From assembly GCA_023101725.1 (NCBI GenBank), contig JALJCO010001025.1, forward strand, positions 43,028 through 107,027: a stretch of DNA of 64,000 bases, read 5' to 3'. The notes beneath the pieces are model-generated. The model was not told the origin of the DNA, ran no database searches, and saw only the letters and a list, made by a program, of their open reading frames with translations. The stretch comes from Atherinomorus stipes (Eukaryota; Chordata; Actinopteri; Atheriniformes; Atherinidae). Below are positions 9,691-20,719 of this stretch, piece by piece; position 1 is the first letter of the stretch; the number at the start of each line of letters is the position of its first letter. The position numbers and the translations under genes are program-made.

Positions 9691-12600
9691 CACAAGCAAG
9701 ATCACTGTGGTAAGCCCAGATTTCTTTGTTAAATCTATTCATTGTGATTTATCTTATCCAAGTCCCATCGTCAGTTACTGATTGATGACATCCCACAGTA
9801 CACAACTGGTCACAATGACAAAACATCAGTAAAAGGTAAAAGAAACAAACAAACAAACAAACAAAAACAATAAAAAAAATTTAAAATAAATAAATCAGTG
9901 AACACCACCAGACAGCTTGTTGCATTATTTAAAATTAGCTAGCAGTTGCACAATTTTCTCCATATTTTCTGGTATAACTCCTGCTGCATTTTAATAAGTT
10001 ACAACTTCATAGGTCGCCCTACATGGAACCCACGTTGTTAGCTTTTGACGTCTTAGTTGAGACAGCAGGAGCTCCACTGTCTTGTCTACTCTTGCAGCCA
10101 AAAAGAATCAAGATCAAAAGGGAATACTTGACCCTCTTGTGCTCAGTATATATTTAGTTAGCTGCTAATGATCTATATTATAACTGTTGCATCAAATATT
10201 TAACAAAGTTGTGGATCCCTGCTGCTTTATTCCAGTACATCACATAAATCTGTGATGTAAGAGGGAGAGTAACAGATGTTTTTTAATTTTTTTGTCCAAG
10301 TGGTATTTATTTGTTTATTCAACAACAACAACAATATAATAATTATAATGATATAATATAATTATTATGATTATTATAATGATAATAATAATAATTATTA
10401 TAATTATTATTTTATTAACAGAGACAGTTACAAGTGTTTATTGTGCTTAGTACACATCTACATTTTGTGAATGTGCAAGTTGTATTCACAAAAAAAGAAT
10501 GTCAATGTATCATCTATTAGACACACCTATAGAAATAATTTTGATTTCTTTTAACATCAATAATAAATAAAAATACAATAATAATTTTGAAAATATGTAT
10601 TAATGAAAATAATATTAAAAAAACAAAAAAAAAAACAAAAAAAAACAAAGGAACTTTTTAAATCCCTTACAAATTATTTATAATAATTATACAAACTACT
10701 TGCATTTTCCAGCTAAAAAACAAAAAAACAAAAAACAAAACACTTCTGCAGTATTTACCCTTTTTTGTGGTTTCTTAGGTGTAAAGGTGTGAAGTTGAGG
10801 TGCTAGACTGACTTGGTATTACATACTAGTTACTTACCAGTGTTGGTAAGCTGGAGTTATTGCCTAACAATCGAGGCTTTAAATCCATGTGGATGTCTTT
10901 GAATATTATCTGATTAGTTAAAGCAGAAAAAGAGCCTTAAAATGATTTGAGATATATAGGAAGGCTTCAAAATATCTTGAATTAATTGTGGGAAATCAAT
11001 AATATCCGAAACTGGAATTATGTGAAGTTATAACTCAATTGCAGATATCACTTTCATCAGTTGAAGATAACTGGAAGTGAATTGGAAATATCTGTAATAA
11101 GAAATCTTATACTGTACATGCATGCAAAAGTAATTAAATGTGTCCTGGGAAAAAGGACACCGTGGCTATCTGAGATGTTCATTTTGACAAGGAAGAATAG
11201 AATTACAGATGTCTGCAATGTTCAGTTTAGTGATTGAATATTAAAATGGTTTGCAATTTCTGCATATCGTGTGCCTCAGAAAAAGCCGAATCTGTTTCGC
11301 AATGCAAGATTGTAAAACACTACTTGTAATTTATCACATCAGGGATTAATTTTCAATACAACTTGGCAGATATCAGGGATATGGGCCTCATTTTCTGGCC
11401 CCCTGCACACAGAATAATCAAATATTGTAGACTGAAATCCAGCTTACAAGGACTGCAACCTCTGTCTTCGCATTCATTGATTTGTGCATATAAAAACTCA
11501 GTAAATATTTACCTCCTGTGGTGTTTGTTTTAGCCATGCCTCACAAATCTTGATCCTTCAGTTTCCCTGTATTTAAGACAGCTTGGAAAGCCTCGGCATG
11601 ACCACTTTAAAATTATTTAACAAATTATATTTCAGTTTTAATAAAAGCGGAAGTATCCAAAGTCAAAGACTTGAACAAATCCAGTTCCTTAATAGGTCTC
11701 TCGGTAATGAATTCTTGTTCCAAATTGCAGTAAATTACATGGTTCAGTAATGATGTTTTACTCAATGACTCTAAACTGCGAGGTTCAACATGCCCAGAGT
11801 CCTCTATGACATATCGTTGCAAACCAAAAGGCTAAAAGCAATAGTACTTAAGGGTGTTGTGTCATATTTGATCACAGCAGGATCACTAAATCATTCTTCT
11901 CAACTTCAAATCATGCCCGTGTGAAGCTGTTTCCAGGATTGTACCATTTGCCATGCAACAGCCTGGTCTTGAGGGGATTCTATCAGGGGCTGGTGTTGAA
12001 ACTGACATACCTTATGCATCATGTACAGAATGTCACATGGAATATCTAATCAAAGGCATTTCTCATGTTCGTCTTCCCTTATTCATGTATTGAACTCCTC
12101 TAACCAAAATGTCTAGGCTCATTTTCATATCCTTCGTTTTTTGTTACATCAGTCTGGAGCCTTTTTTCTGCTTTGAAATCCTGAGGTGGGGAGAAAAAGG
12201 AAAAAAAAACACCTTTGATGTTCCATTGCTAAACTTCAAAGCTGAGTGCTGCTGTAATTGACCTTGAAGTAATTAGTTACTGAATTGTTGTTCCTGACAT
12301 CGGTTTTTACAGTATGAGGTCCTGCTGGTTACTTTTACAGCCATAACGCATGTGACTGCAGTCACATGGACTCTGCAGTGAACGGTCAGAGACAAATACT
12401 CTTTTATCTCAGTACACATGTTAACTCAGAGGCATACTGTATGTATATACACAGCATGGGCATGATGTATGTGCTCACATAAAATCAGTAAATGGTGACT
12501 GAGGTTGTGCGAGTGTGTTGTTTTGTGTGCATGGACCGTGCTTTGAAAGTGCTGTTTCCATTGAACTGGTCTCAGTGTCACTAATGAACCTTCAGGCACA

Positions 12601-13689
12601 GAGACAGAAATGAGGGCCAAAGACATTATGGGTGTATTGGTGGCTCATGCGTGGCCGCAAGTAGCACACGGATTTTGTGTAAGTGAGCGATTGTGTATCA
12701 GTGTGTGAGAGCAATATGTTGTGAGGCCAAAGAAGCTGCAAGCTGGCGATAGCGCTGGCCTCTGCTGCGTTCCAGCTAATCTACTGAACTGCAAAGCAAA
12801 GGGGGGGGTCAAGGAGAGGCCTTGTTCTTTCAGGGTGCAATCTAAAACCCACTTCCTGGCTGTGTGTACTCCTCCTCCTTTTACTTTACTCTGCCAGTGT
12901 GGAACAAAACACAGGTGATATGATGCCAGTAAGGCTGACCTGTTGTTTTTTATACAGTCAGTAGTATACCACCTTAGCGGAGGAAGACAGAGAAAGAAAG
13001 CTGTATGCGCATTTAACATCAAAGGCAATATTAGCAGTTTTCTTCAACTCAAACAGCTCAGCATTCAAGTAAGATAGAAATTACTTTAAATAAGCATTTT
13101 TTAAATGAACATACATATGACCCACCAAGAAAGGCAAAAAACCAAAATGATAAGTTAAGGCCCAACGATCAGCTGGAAGGCTACCAGTCACATACTGTAT
13201 AAACAAATGCAAGGGACTTTGGGGTGGGACAAGCATGGTACATCAATAGACATTAAAGAAGAACTATTAAATTAGAGAATAAGACTTGCAGTGCACAGTT
13301 CCTTTCTCTGCCAAGCTGTATCTTAGCCCTCTGTCAATGTCAGTCTGTGTTTCATACACCCATGTCCTTGCAGCCTGGTGCTAATGGAAACATAGAGTAG
13401 AGGTTTCATTAATTAAATTATCAGCTCTTAATCTCAGACAATTCTGCTTTCTACAGCCAAACTTGAACTCTATTCAAATCTCTGGGTATGTAATCTTCTA
13501 GTTATAAATGCAGCATATAATTACTGTATGTTCTCACAACATCGGTGAAGTATCTGGGCTTTGCCTGCACAAAGGTTGCACAGGCTTGGAAAGCGAACTC
13601 GTCTAAGTCAATGAAACTGTTGATTCTGTTGCATAAAGGGACGGAGCTTGTTCAACCAAGTGATGAAAATGGCAAAACAACTAATTAAT
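9691..13689. other. AT-rich unique DNA, no gene
   Basis: Contains (CAAA)n at 9843-9868, a long A/T-only mixture of TAA/TTA/ATT words at 10328-10430 and several A-runs at 10615-10740. A perfect 20-bp palindrome CATGTGACTGCAGTCACATG is at 12349-12368. I see no exon with splice context. Confidence 0.5.
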
Positions 13690-13790
13690 GTATAGGCAAG
13701 GGAAGTTTATTTGTAAAGCACATTTCAAGGACAATTCAAAGTGCTTTACTTAAAACATAAAGCATTGTGGGTCCGTGCAGAAAAAAGCTT
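13690..13790. repeat. L2-type LINE tail fragment
   Basis: TTTATTTGTAAAGCACATTT followed by ATTCAAAGTGCTTTACTTAA, the same inverted-word pair as at 4990-5065. Truncated tail only. Confidence 0.5.
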
Positions 13791-15906
13791 TTAAAAGTAT
13801 ATAAATATAGACAATCATATTAAGATGTTGCAAAATAAAACGGGATAATTACATTGAACTTAACTTTTAAATCTTAACTGATACTTTGAGCGCTACTTGA
13901 AATGACCTTTTCCTTCTAAATGTAGCTACTTATGTCACATTAAACACATCAAATTGATTTGAAAGAGTTGAAGCGTGTTTTCACTCATGTTTTACACTTT
14001 GCAGATTGCACAACATTTTAAAACTATTTATCATATGAATCCATTAGATTCTTAAAGATGTGTCCTGGCCACCGCTGAATGCCTTTACTCATTTACTAGA
14101 AATGAAAAACCCTCTTTCATCTGTTTTGCCTTATTTTGCACACCAAAAGAATAACCTTGCTTTTCACAGAGTATCCTTGATTCTCCCATGACTCCTCGAA
14201 AAGAAGTGGCATCTGCCATAATGGCCATAGCAAAGCATCCAGGCTCAAATAACGACCATTAACCCAAGGTTGAGATCATTCAAGGGCCTCTAGTTCTGCC
14301 CTCTCCCTGCTCTGTCTGCTGCGCCCCAGGAGAAGAGTTCAGTGATTAAAAAGTCTGCAATTACTCCACCTGTGTGTGCATAGTTGCATGTCTGCATGCA
14401 AATATGTGTGGGTGTGAGGGGTCGAGGAAAATGCATACATGCATGTGGGGGTATATCGTGATGGTGTTTGCAAAAGAACACCTTCACCACACCTGCAGGG
14501 AGAAAACTGCAAGAGCTCTTTGTGTGAAGTGTTTGATTTAACTCAAAGTACTGGTGCTCAAATAGGTGTGTAAGTAGTTTGCCAGTAGCTATGTATTTGC
14601 AAGCATTTATCTGTGCTCATGTGTTTGTGCATATAAATGCAGGAAGTGGGACGGTTACAAAGGGTACATTTAGTTAGATTAAACAGAACTTTAGAGGTTT
14701 TATCTTCTGATATGTAGCTGCCATTTATATTACTTGTATATCAAGATGTTTAATACAATGAAAAAATACCAGACATCACTGCTGGGGTGACAAGCCCAAC
14801 TATGAAATGTCCTCAAAATTGTTCTGATGTCAGTCTGCTGACGTCTGGGAACTGACATTGTGGCAAGAGACAGACAAAGAAGCCTTGATTGGAGTGGCAG
14901 CGCAAACGCAAACACAAACACATTGTGATCGAAAGGAATTATGTCAAAAGCGCTTGCTTATGTCAAGGTACATTAAGATAGAAGTCAAAGCACAGCTTGG
15001 TTCTTTTCTCTGCTAAAATTACCTACTGGATGGGCATGTGTGTGTGGATGTGTGTCACCTTTATTTGTGCAGATGAGGTAAGCTCAGTGCAGCCGAGATT
15101 TACACACAAACACAAGCTGTGTTGAAGTACAGCTCAAATGTGGATCTGCCTATTATTGTTTTATGCCTGTCGCTTTTCATCTTCTAGGGCATTTACATGT
15201 GCACATGACCATGTCTTGTCAAAAACAAGGAGTAGGACACTGTCTTCTGATGTGAGGCTGGAGAGTTGTAGCTCTTAAATGCCATGTATTAAACATTTTC
15301 TTGTAAGATGAAATAAGATTAAAAGTGCTATCTGTGGGTACTGAAGTGTGGGGGTGACTGTTATTGAAAGAATTTATGTATATCTTATGACACGTCTCAG
15401 AGACTGGATGTCACATTGTTATTGTGAATATGCAGATGCATAAGATTTTTCTTCAATGCATATTTATGCTTGCATGGAGTGCCATACATCATCCTTGGCA
15501 TGTATTAATTTTGACTGACACTGCCATGCTACTCACAAACATATACTGTATTTCTTCTCTTCAACATCAAAAACTTATATAGAAATCCAGCTTCCACACA
15601 TGCACTATGCACCAAAGGCAAAGAGACACAGGCAGACTGATTATGTCCAATGGTTGCAAAACGCATGCATTATTTCTTTTTTTTTCTCAGGCAGAAATAC
15701 TAATAGACTACACATTTCCACTTCTTACGAATGTGCTCCACTCTGTGAGGATTTAATTCAGGATGTGAATTACTCAGGGGATTTTTGGGGAGCCCTAGTT
15801 TCGGGTGTGCACCACAACTTCCAAGTGCCATGCACATGCATATTAGCGTATGGCCAATATTCTACTATTTTCATAATGCAGCAGATACAAGCAGAACCAA
15901 ATTATA
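13791..15906. other. No gene seen
   Basis: AT-rich non-coding DNA with TG/CA-rich patches (14360-14420, 15035-15055). The 111-residue + frame at 15600-15935 has no domain. Confidence 0.45.
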
Positions 15907-15908
15907 GA

Positions 15909-16000
15909 GCAGCGGTTGGGAACCCTGGTCCTTAAGGGCCAATATTCCTTCAGGCTTTCCATTTCTCCCCACTCCAGCACCCCTGATTCAAATTAAATGG
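15909..16000 (+). repeat. Left half of a palindromic element (family of 19855-20067)
   Basis: Carries the arm of the family seen complete at 19855-20067: a CAGCGGTTGGGAACCCTGGT start, then TTTCTCCCCACTCCAGCACC and CTGATTCAAATTAAATGG. The right half is missing; the next recognisable element begins at about 16009. Confidence 0.6.
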
Positions 16001-16008
16001 ATCTAAAG

Positions 16009-16170
16009 CCCCGTTTCCACCAGCGGGTCTGGGTCGGGTCAGGTCGGGTCGGTCCACGTTTTTTTGCGTCTTCACAGATAAAAACTGGGACAGGTACTCT
16101 TATATCCGACCCTACTTTTTTGGCACCCTTCGGTAGGGGTACTGATTTAACCGATCCGGACCAAAGAGGT
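16009..16170. repeat. One-ended GC-rich DNA-element fragment
   Basis: Begins CCCCGTTTCCACCAGCGGGT and runs through repeats of GGGTC(A/G) and GGTACTCTTATATCCGACCC. The 'CCGTTTCCACC' start resembles ends of fish non-autonomous DNA elements. No matching GGTGGAAACGG right end was found up to 16.7 kb. Confidence 0.4.
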
Positions 16171-16419
16171 GGAGCTAACACAAAGCAATACATTGATTTT
16201 TTGAAAAATCTCACTTCCCTCCTGACCAAGCATAAAAACAAAGCTGGGGTGACTTCTTTTGTTTATGTCATGTGTGGCGCCGGTGTTTTAGTTAAACGGC
16301 GTTGCACAGCGATGATGTCACGCGATCACGTAGCAGCGCTGTCCAGTGCCTCCAGAGTAGGGTACAGGTTGCTGAGGGGACGCCTTTTCAATGTTCTATT
16401 GCTCATAGTCACAGTTTAA

Positions 16420-17750
16420 ATGTCTTTTTATCCTTTTTCTGGCAAAACATTTCTTACAATTAATTTGTCCTGAACATGTGATGTACTGTAATGATCTGGA
16501 TTAGAGGTCTGCTGGTGGACTGGATTCCAGCTGGTTGGGATCGAGAGTCACCTATCAGTGCTGCTGACCAGGGGCTTACAGTAGATAAATGACAGATGCC
16601 CACTCTCCCATACGAATGGTCTGATAACTACTAATGATATTAATATACAGTAATCAAGCATTAATCAGGAGCCCATTTAATGCAAGCCCCTTATTGGTAG
16701 TTTAGTGTCCTCTTGTTAAGACCATTTTAGCAGAGAATTAATAATAGATTAAAAGGATTGTTTCAATCCTGTAAATAAAATCATCAAAATGATCTAATGT
16801 AAAACACACACACACACACGCAGGCACACACACACATCTAAACACAAAACATGAAGTTACTGGCCAATTACTCCAGAAAATAATACATTGTCAAACGAGA
16901 GGAGTCAGAGAGCTAAGACTTATGCTGCTCCTGCTCAGCTCTACTAAAAACATTGCAGACAAAAACTTTTCTTTTTGTATTTTTATAATGGGTGCACTAT
17001 TCAACCAAACACATGCATAGCAGACTAGGATTATACCATACCACAAAAGAAGGAATTGCAGAGACTCTTCAAAAACAGTCAGGGCAGTGGTACTGCACAG
17101 GCCGGTTACACAGAATGTCAGAGGTAACCATAAGTATATCAAGAAGAAGTGAAGAAATTGGTGAAAACAAACAAGAAGCACCATCTGGCTGCATTTTAAT
17201 GATATGGGAGACTGCAAAGCTGAGTGCAGAATTTGTAAAATGAAAATACCCACCACTTTATCTACAGTGTTCATTCTTGGGCCTTCATTTATTTGGATTT
17301 GAATACTCTGGGTCTGTGTTCACTTGTTCAAGCTTTTTTAAAAATGTAAAACAATAGTAGCTGTATTTTTTTTGTAACAAAGCATAAAAAGTAAAACTCA
17401 TAAAAACACTCTTTAAACAACTTGCTAACCACCACACATGCCATTATAACAGCTAAATTAGGCCAAAATAGAAGCCCAGAGTGGTGATAAATCAGTGGCC
17501 ATTTGAGAGTTGCAAGAACTGTCTCTTTCAAGGGAGTCATATCTTTGAATAGAGCTGGACCGTCCATCACTATGATGACTCACCCAATCACTAGGTTTCC
17601 TATTAACACTATTCCTGTGTGTTTACTTTAGTATGTGTGGTGGTATATTTGAATTACTGCCCGAACATAGTACAGAAGAGTGAGGAGCAGCATTTAAATG
17701 CAGTTATTTCTAGAATGAAAACCAAAAACTTAGCGGTGGTTAGACAAATG
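16420..17750. other. No gene seen
   Basis: AT-rich non-coding DNA with a (CA)n microsatellite at 16805-16836. Open frames on both strands at 16891-17274 overlap each other and carry no domain. Confidence 0.45.
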
Positions 17751-17756
17751 GTTATC

Positions 17757-18030
17757 GTCCATCCACCTATCCATCCACCCTATGCTTATCCAGGGTCAGG
17801 TCATGGAAGCAGCAGCCCAGGCAGGGAAGCCCAGTCTTCCCTTTCCTTGGCTGCTGTTTCGAGCTCCCATGGGGGAATCTGCCAAGGCATTCCCAGACCA
17901 GTCAGGGGATATTCTCCCTCCAGCATATCTTGGGTCTTCCCTGTAGGCTCCTTCAAGGAAGTGTGGCTGGTACATGCCTGGAAAACCTCCCTCGGAGAGG
18001 CATCCAGGAAGCATCCTGACCAGAGCCTGA
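17757..18030 (-). repeat. LINE 3' end (L2/Rex-like), minus strand
   Basis: On the + strand a (CCATC)n-like tail (17757-17780) is followed by GCTTATCCAGGGTCAGGTCA and then GCCCAGGCAGGGAAGCCCAG and a run ending CATCCAGGAAGCATCCTGAC. This arrangement is the 3' end of an abundant fish non-LTR retrotransposon read on the minus strand, with the short tandem tail at its 3' terminus. Only about 270 bp is present; it is 5'-truncated. Confidence 0.65.
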
Positions 18031-18069
18031 GGTTAGAAACTGGTAAAAGTTATGTTGTTCTTTGATGGA

Positions 18070-18112
18070 AAAGATAACATTGTGATGGTGATGATGACGA
18101 TGATAATGATGT
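18070..18112 (+). repeat. (GATG)n-like microsatellite
   Basis: Imperfect repeats of GATGATGAC / GATGATAATG between the LINE tail and the SINE; likely the tandem tail of one of these retroelements. Confidence 0.5.
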
Positions 18113-18154
18113 AGTTGTTTGGTATTTTCATAAAAACTGTCAGTCATCAGTCAT

Positions 18155-18542
18155 GTCAGTCATTTTCTGCACCGCTTATCAAGTTCAGGGTCATGGGGGT
18201 TGCTGGAGCCTATCCCAGCTATTATCAGGCGAGAGGCGGGGTACACCCTGGACAGGTCGCCAGTCTGTCGCAGGGCCAACACAGAGAGACAGACAATCAT
18301 TCACACTCACATTCAGTCCTAGGGACAATTTAGAGTGATAAATTAACCTAACATGCATGTCTTTGAACGGTAGGAGGAAGCCGGAGTACCTGGAGAGAAC
18401 CCATGCATACACGGGGAGAACATGCAAACCACACAGGAAGGCCACTGTTGGAATTGTTCGAACCCCCTCCCCAGCCGGGAATCTAACTAGCGACCTTCTT
18501 ACTGTGAGGCTGTGGTGCTAACCACCATGCCACCGTGCAGCC
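18155..18542 (-). mobile_element. tRNA-derived SINE, minus strand
   Basis: Read on the minus strand it begins GGCTGCACGGTGGCATGGTG with GGTTAGCACCACAGCCTCAC, i.e. a tRNA-like head with an A-box-like TGGTTAGC region and a degraded B-box region near GATTCCCGGCTGG. It continues through GTTTGCATGTTCTCCCCGTG and a GACAGACTGGCGACCTGTCC core, and ends in GGCTCCAGCAACCCCCATGA...GATAAGCGGTGCAGAAAATG. This is the common fish SINE type transcribed by RNA polymerase III and mobilised by LINE enzymes. Its 3' end shares the GCTTATC...AGGGTCA(G)TCATG words with the LINE tail 150 bp away. The B-box changes suggest it is inactive. Confidence 0.75.
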
Positions 18543-18574
18543 AAAAAAATGTCATTTTAGGAAAAAAAACACGT

Positions 18575-19591
18575 TTAACTTATTGACTGCCAGACCTTTT
18601 CAGAGCAGAGCGCTCCATATTGCCAGGACTTTTAAGCATTTTCACTGATTTTTGGAAAGCCACAGAATATTGTGTACTATGCCTATGCAAACACTGAATG
18701 TACCAAATGAAAGCTTAGACTCTCTTCTTTTATCAGAACCCCCCCCCCCCAAAGAAAACAAACAAAGGTTTGTTTCTAGCTTTTTCCATTCTTTAGTAAT
18801 CTGCAGTAGAACATGGGTTTGTTGCACCAAAAATGCCTGTTTTTGACCAAAAAGATGAGAAAACAAGCTTTAAATGCTACAATGCACTTCAAGTGGAAAA
18901 GTGTCTTGTTGCTAATATTGTTTTTACTTTAGTGAATCATCATCCATCATCTGAACAGCTGTTTACTTCTACGAAACAACTACAACATTGAGAACAGAGT
19001 TTTGGTGGTAAAATAATTACTCACTAGCTAAATAAGCCACAACAAGTTTGTTTCACAACATAACATTTGACAGAGCGGCGACGGCGGGTGTTCCCCCCCA
19101 CCCCTGTAGGAAATACCGCCGTCGCTGTTGAACCCATTTTCACTTTCAGCTGGCGCACTTTGCCGCTGTATTTCAATCTATGGATCATGTTTTTGATCCA
19201 TCATGTCACTGTCTTTCACTGATCAGTTTTTCCACAAACTTTCCTCTAATGTCCGCCGCCTAAACTGCTTCGATTACGAACAGTCACCATATTCTCTCTC
19301 CCCCACGACAGAATCGAGCACACATCCTGTGCTGACTAACACAGGCACCATAGAAGCACACCACTTCCTGGTAGGTTTTTTTAAGCTTCCCTGACACTGC
19401 CATCTGCTGGATCGGATGAAAACTACAGAAATAAAGATGATCAACACTTGGTTCTCTCTGACAAGCTCTGCCAGAGATTAAAACAGCTCCCCCGATTAAA
19501 ACCCACAATTAACGTGTAAACATGGGATTGGCAGTTAAAGTTCAGATTTGAATTAATGTTTTTTACACGTAAATGGCAGCCAATGAGTTAA
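18575..19591. mobile_element. TTAA-flanked non-autonomous element (1017 bp)
   Basis: Begins TTAACTTATTGACTGCCA and ends TGGCAGCCAATGAGTTAA, a near-perfect terminal inverted repeat with TTAA at both ends (18575-18578, 19588-19591). TTAA target sites are used by piggyBac and Kolobok transposons. The interior has no transposase frame. It holds a C-run at 18740-18751 and a GC-rich patch at 19075-19135. Confidence 0.8.
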
Positions 19592-19854
19592 ATGCCTTCA
19601 GGTGCACTTATCTGGTTAATTTTTTTTTTTCAAAGAGTTTCAACAACTCTGCAGCATAGTTTTCTTTTTTCACCTTCATTATTTTCAAATTAAAGATGTT
19701 AAAGTGTGAAAAAAATGATCTGCATCACTTTCCTTTATCAATTAAACCCTGACATCACAGAAACATATAGTAAAGAATGACAACTTGGAAGAGAACTGAA
19801 AAGATAGCTACTAGTAAGCATGCATTTGACAACTTGCTAAGATATAAAGTAGAG
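19592..19854. other. No gene seen
   Basis: Short AT-rich non-coding stretch with a T-run at 19620-19631, between two mobile elements. Confidence 0.4.
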
Positions 19855-20067
19855 CAGTGTTTCTCAGTCCTGGTCCTCAGGGAGCCCTGCCCTGCTGGTT
19901 TTCAAGATATTCCTACTTCAACATACCTCACTCAGATAAATGGCTCGTTAGCAGCTTGCAAAGAACTTGATGAGCAGTTGAGTTGATCTGAATCAGGTGG
20001 GGTGGAGTTGGAAACCTGGAATACATGTAGGGCAGGGGTCCCTGAGGATCAGGATTGAGAAACCCGG
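19855..20067. mobile_element. Palindromic hAT-type miniature element with 8-bp target duplication
   Basis: The ends are inverse of one another (CAGTGTTTCTCAGTCCTGGT at left; CCTGAGGATCAGGATTGAGA-AAC at right) and the interior is also roughly palindromic. The flanks AAGTAGAG (19847-19854) and AAGTGGAG (20068-20075) agree in 7 of 8 bases, as expected of an aged 8-bp hAT target duplication. About 213 bp, no coding capacity. Relatives lie at 15909, 47490 and, more distantly, 33994. Confidence 0.8.
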
Positions 20068-20075
20068 AAGTGGAG

Positions 20076-20719
20076 TATGAGAAAGAAAAATGATTCAATG
20101 TATTGTGCTCACTAATAAATTCAAGGGTGAGCATGCTAAGAAAGAATCATGTCAACTAAAAAAAAATGACATTAAGACTCTATGACACATTTGAAGGTTG
20201 CAAGATTTAATTTCTGTCTACAATTTTCATCTAATATCAGGGAACAAACTAGCAAAGAAAAGTCAAATTTGACAGGTTGGAAAATGAAAGAAAATAAAGT
20301 GAGTATTTTGGAGTTTGTAGGAGTTAAGTATCTGTGTTGGCATACATTTAGAGTTATGCAGAGGATTCAAGTCAACATTACAAAATCATGGGAATTGTGC
20401 AGGGGGAGAAATCAGACTCAGACACCAGGTGGATTAGCATCTAACCACCTACCCGGAGAGGCCCTGCAGAGATGGCTATCACTGAATACCAGAGTGTTAG
20501 GTAAAGAATGAGAGCCACAGAACAAAAGAAGGGGGATGTCTTGAAAATGAGAGGATATGCACAGAAAAAGTTATCAGCCCATAGACAATATGCCGTACAG
20601 TATTGCTTCATATGTAGTTACTAGGGCTGTCAGGCCATTAATATATTTTTTTTAGTTATGATGGAAATATCCCATCATAGTCTCACCTTTTTACATAGTT
20701 ATGGCATTTTAGCACCTTT
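20076..20719. other. No gene seen
   Basis: AT-rich non-coding DNA; the 109-residue + frame (20182-20511) shows no domain. Confidence 0.4.

Noticed and set aside
12349..12368. Perfect 20-bp palindrome CATGTGACTGCAGTCACATG
   Set aside because: Isolated, with no related copies or element structure nearby; could be chance or a single binding site.
16891..17274. 127-codon minus frame and 83-codon + frame overlapping
   Set aside because: No domain, no splice context, and both strands open in the same AT-rich DNA.
18458..18542. tRNA-like sequence on the minus strand
   Set aside because: It is the degraded tRNA-related head of a SINE and does not fold as a complete tRNA gene.
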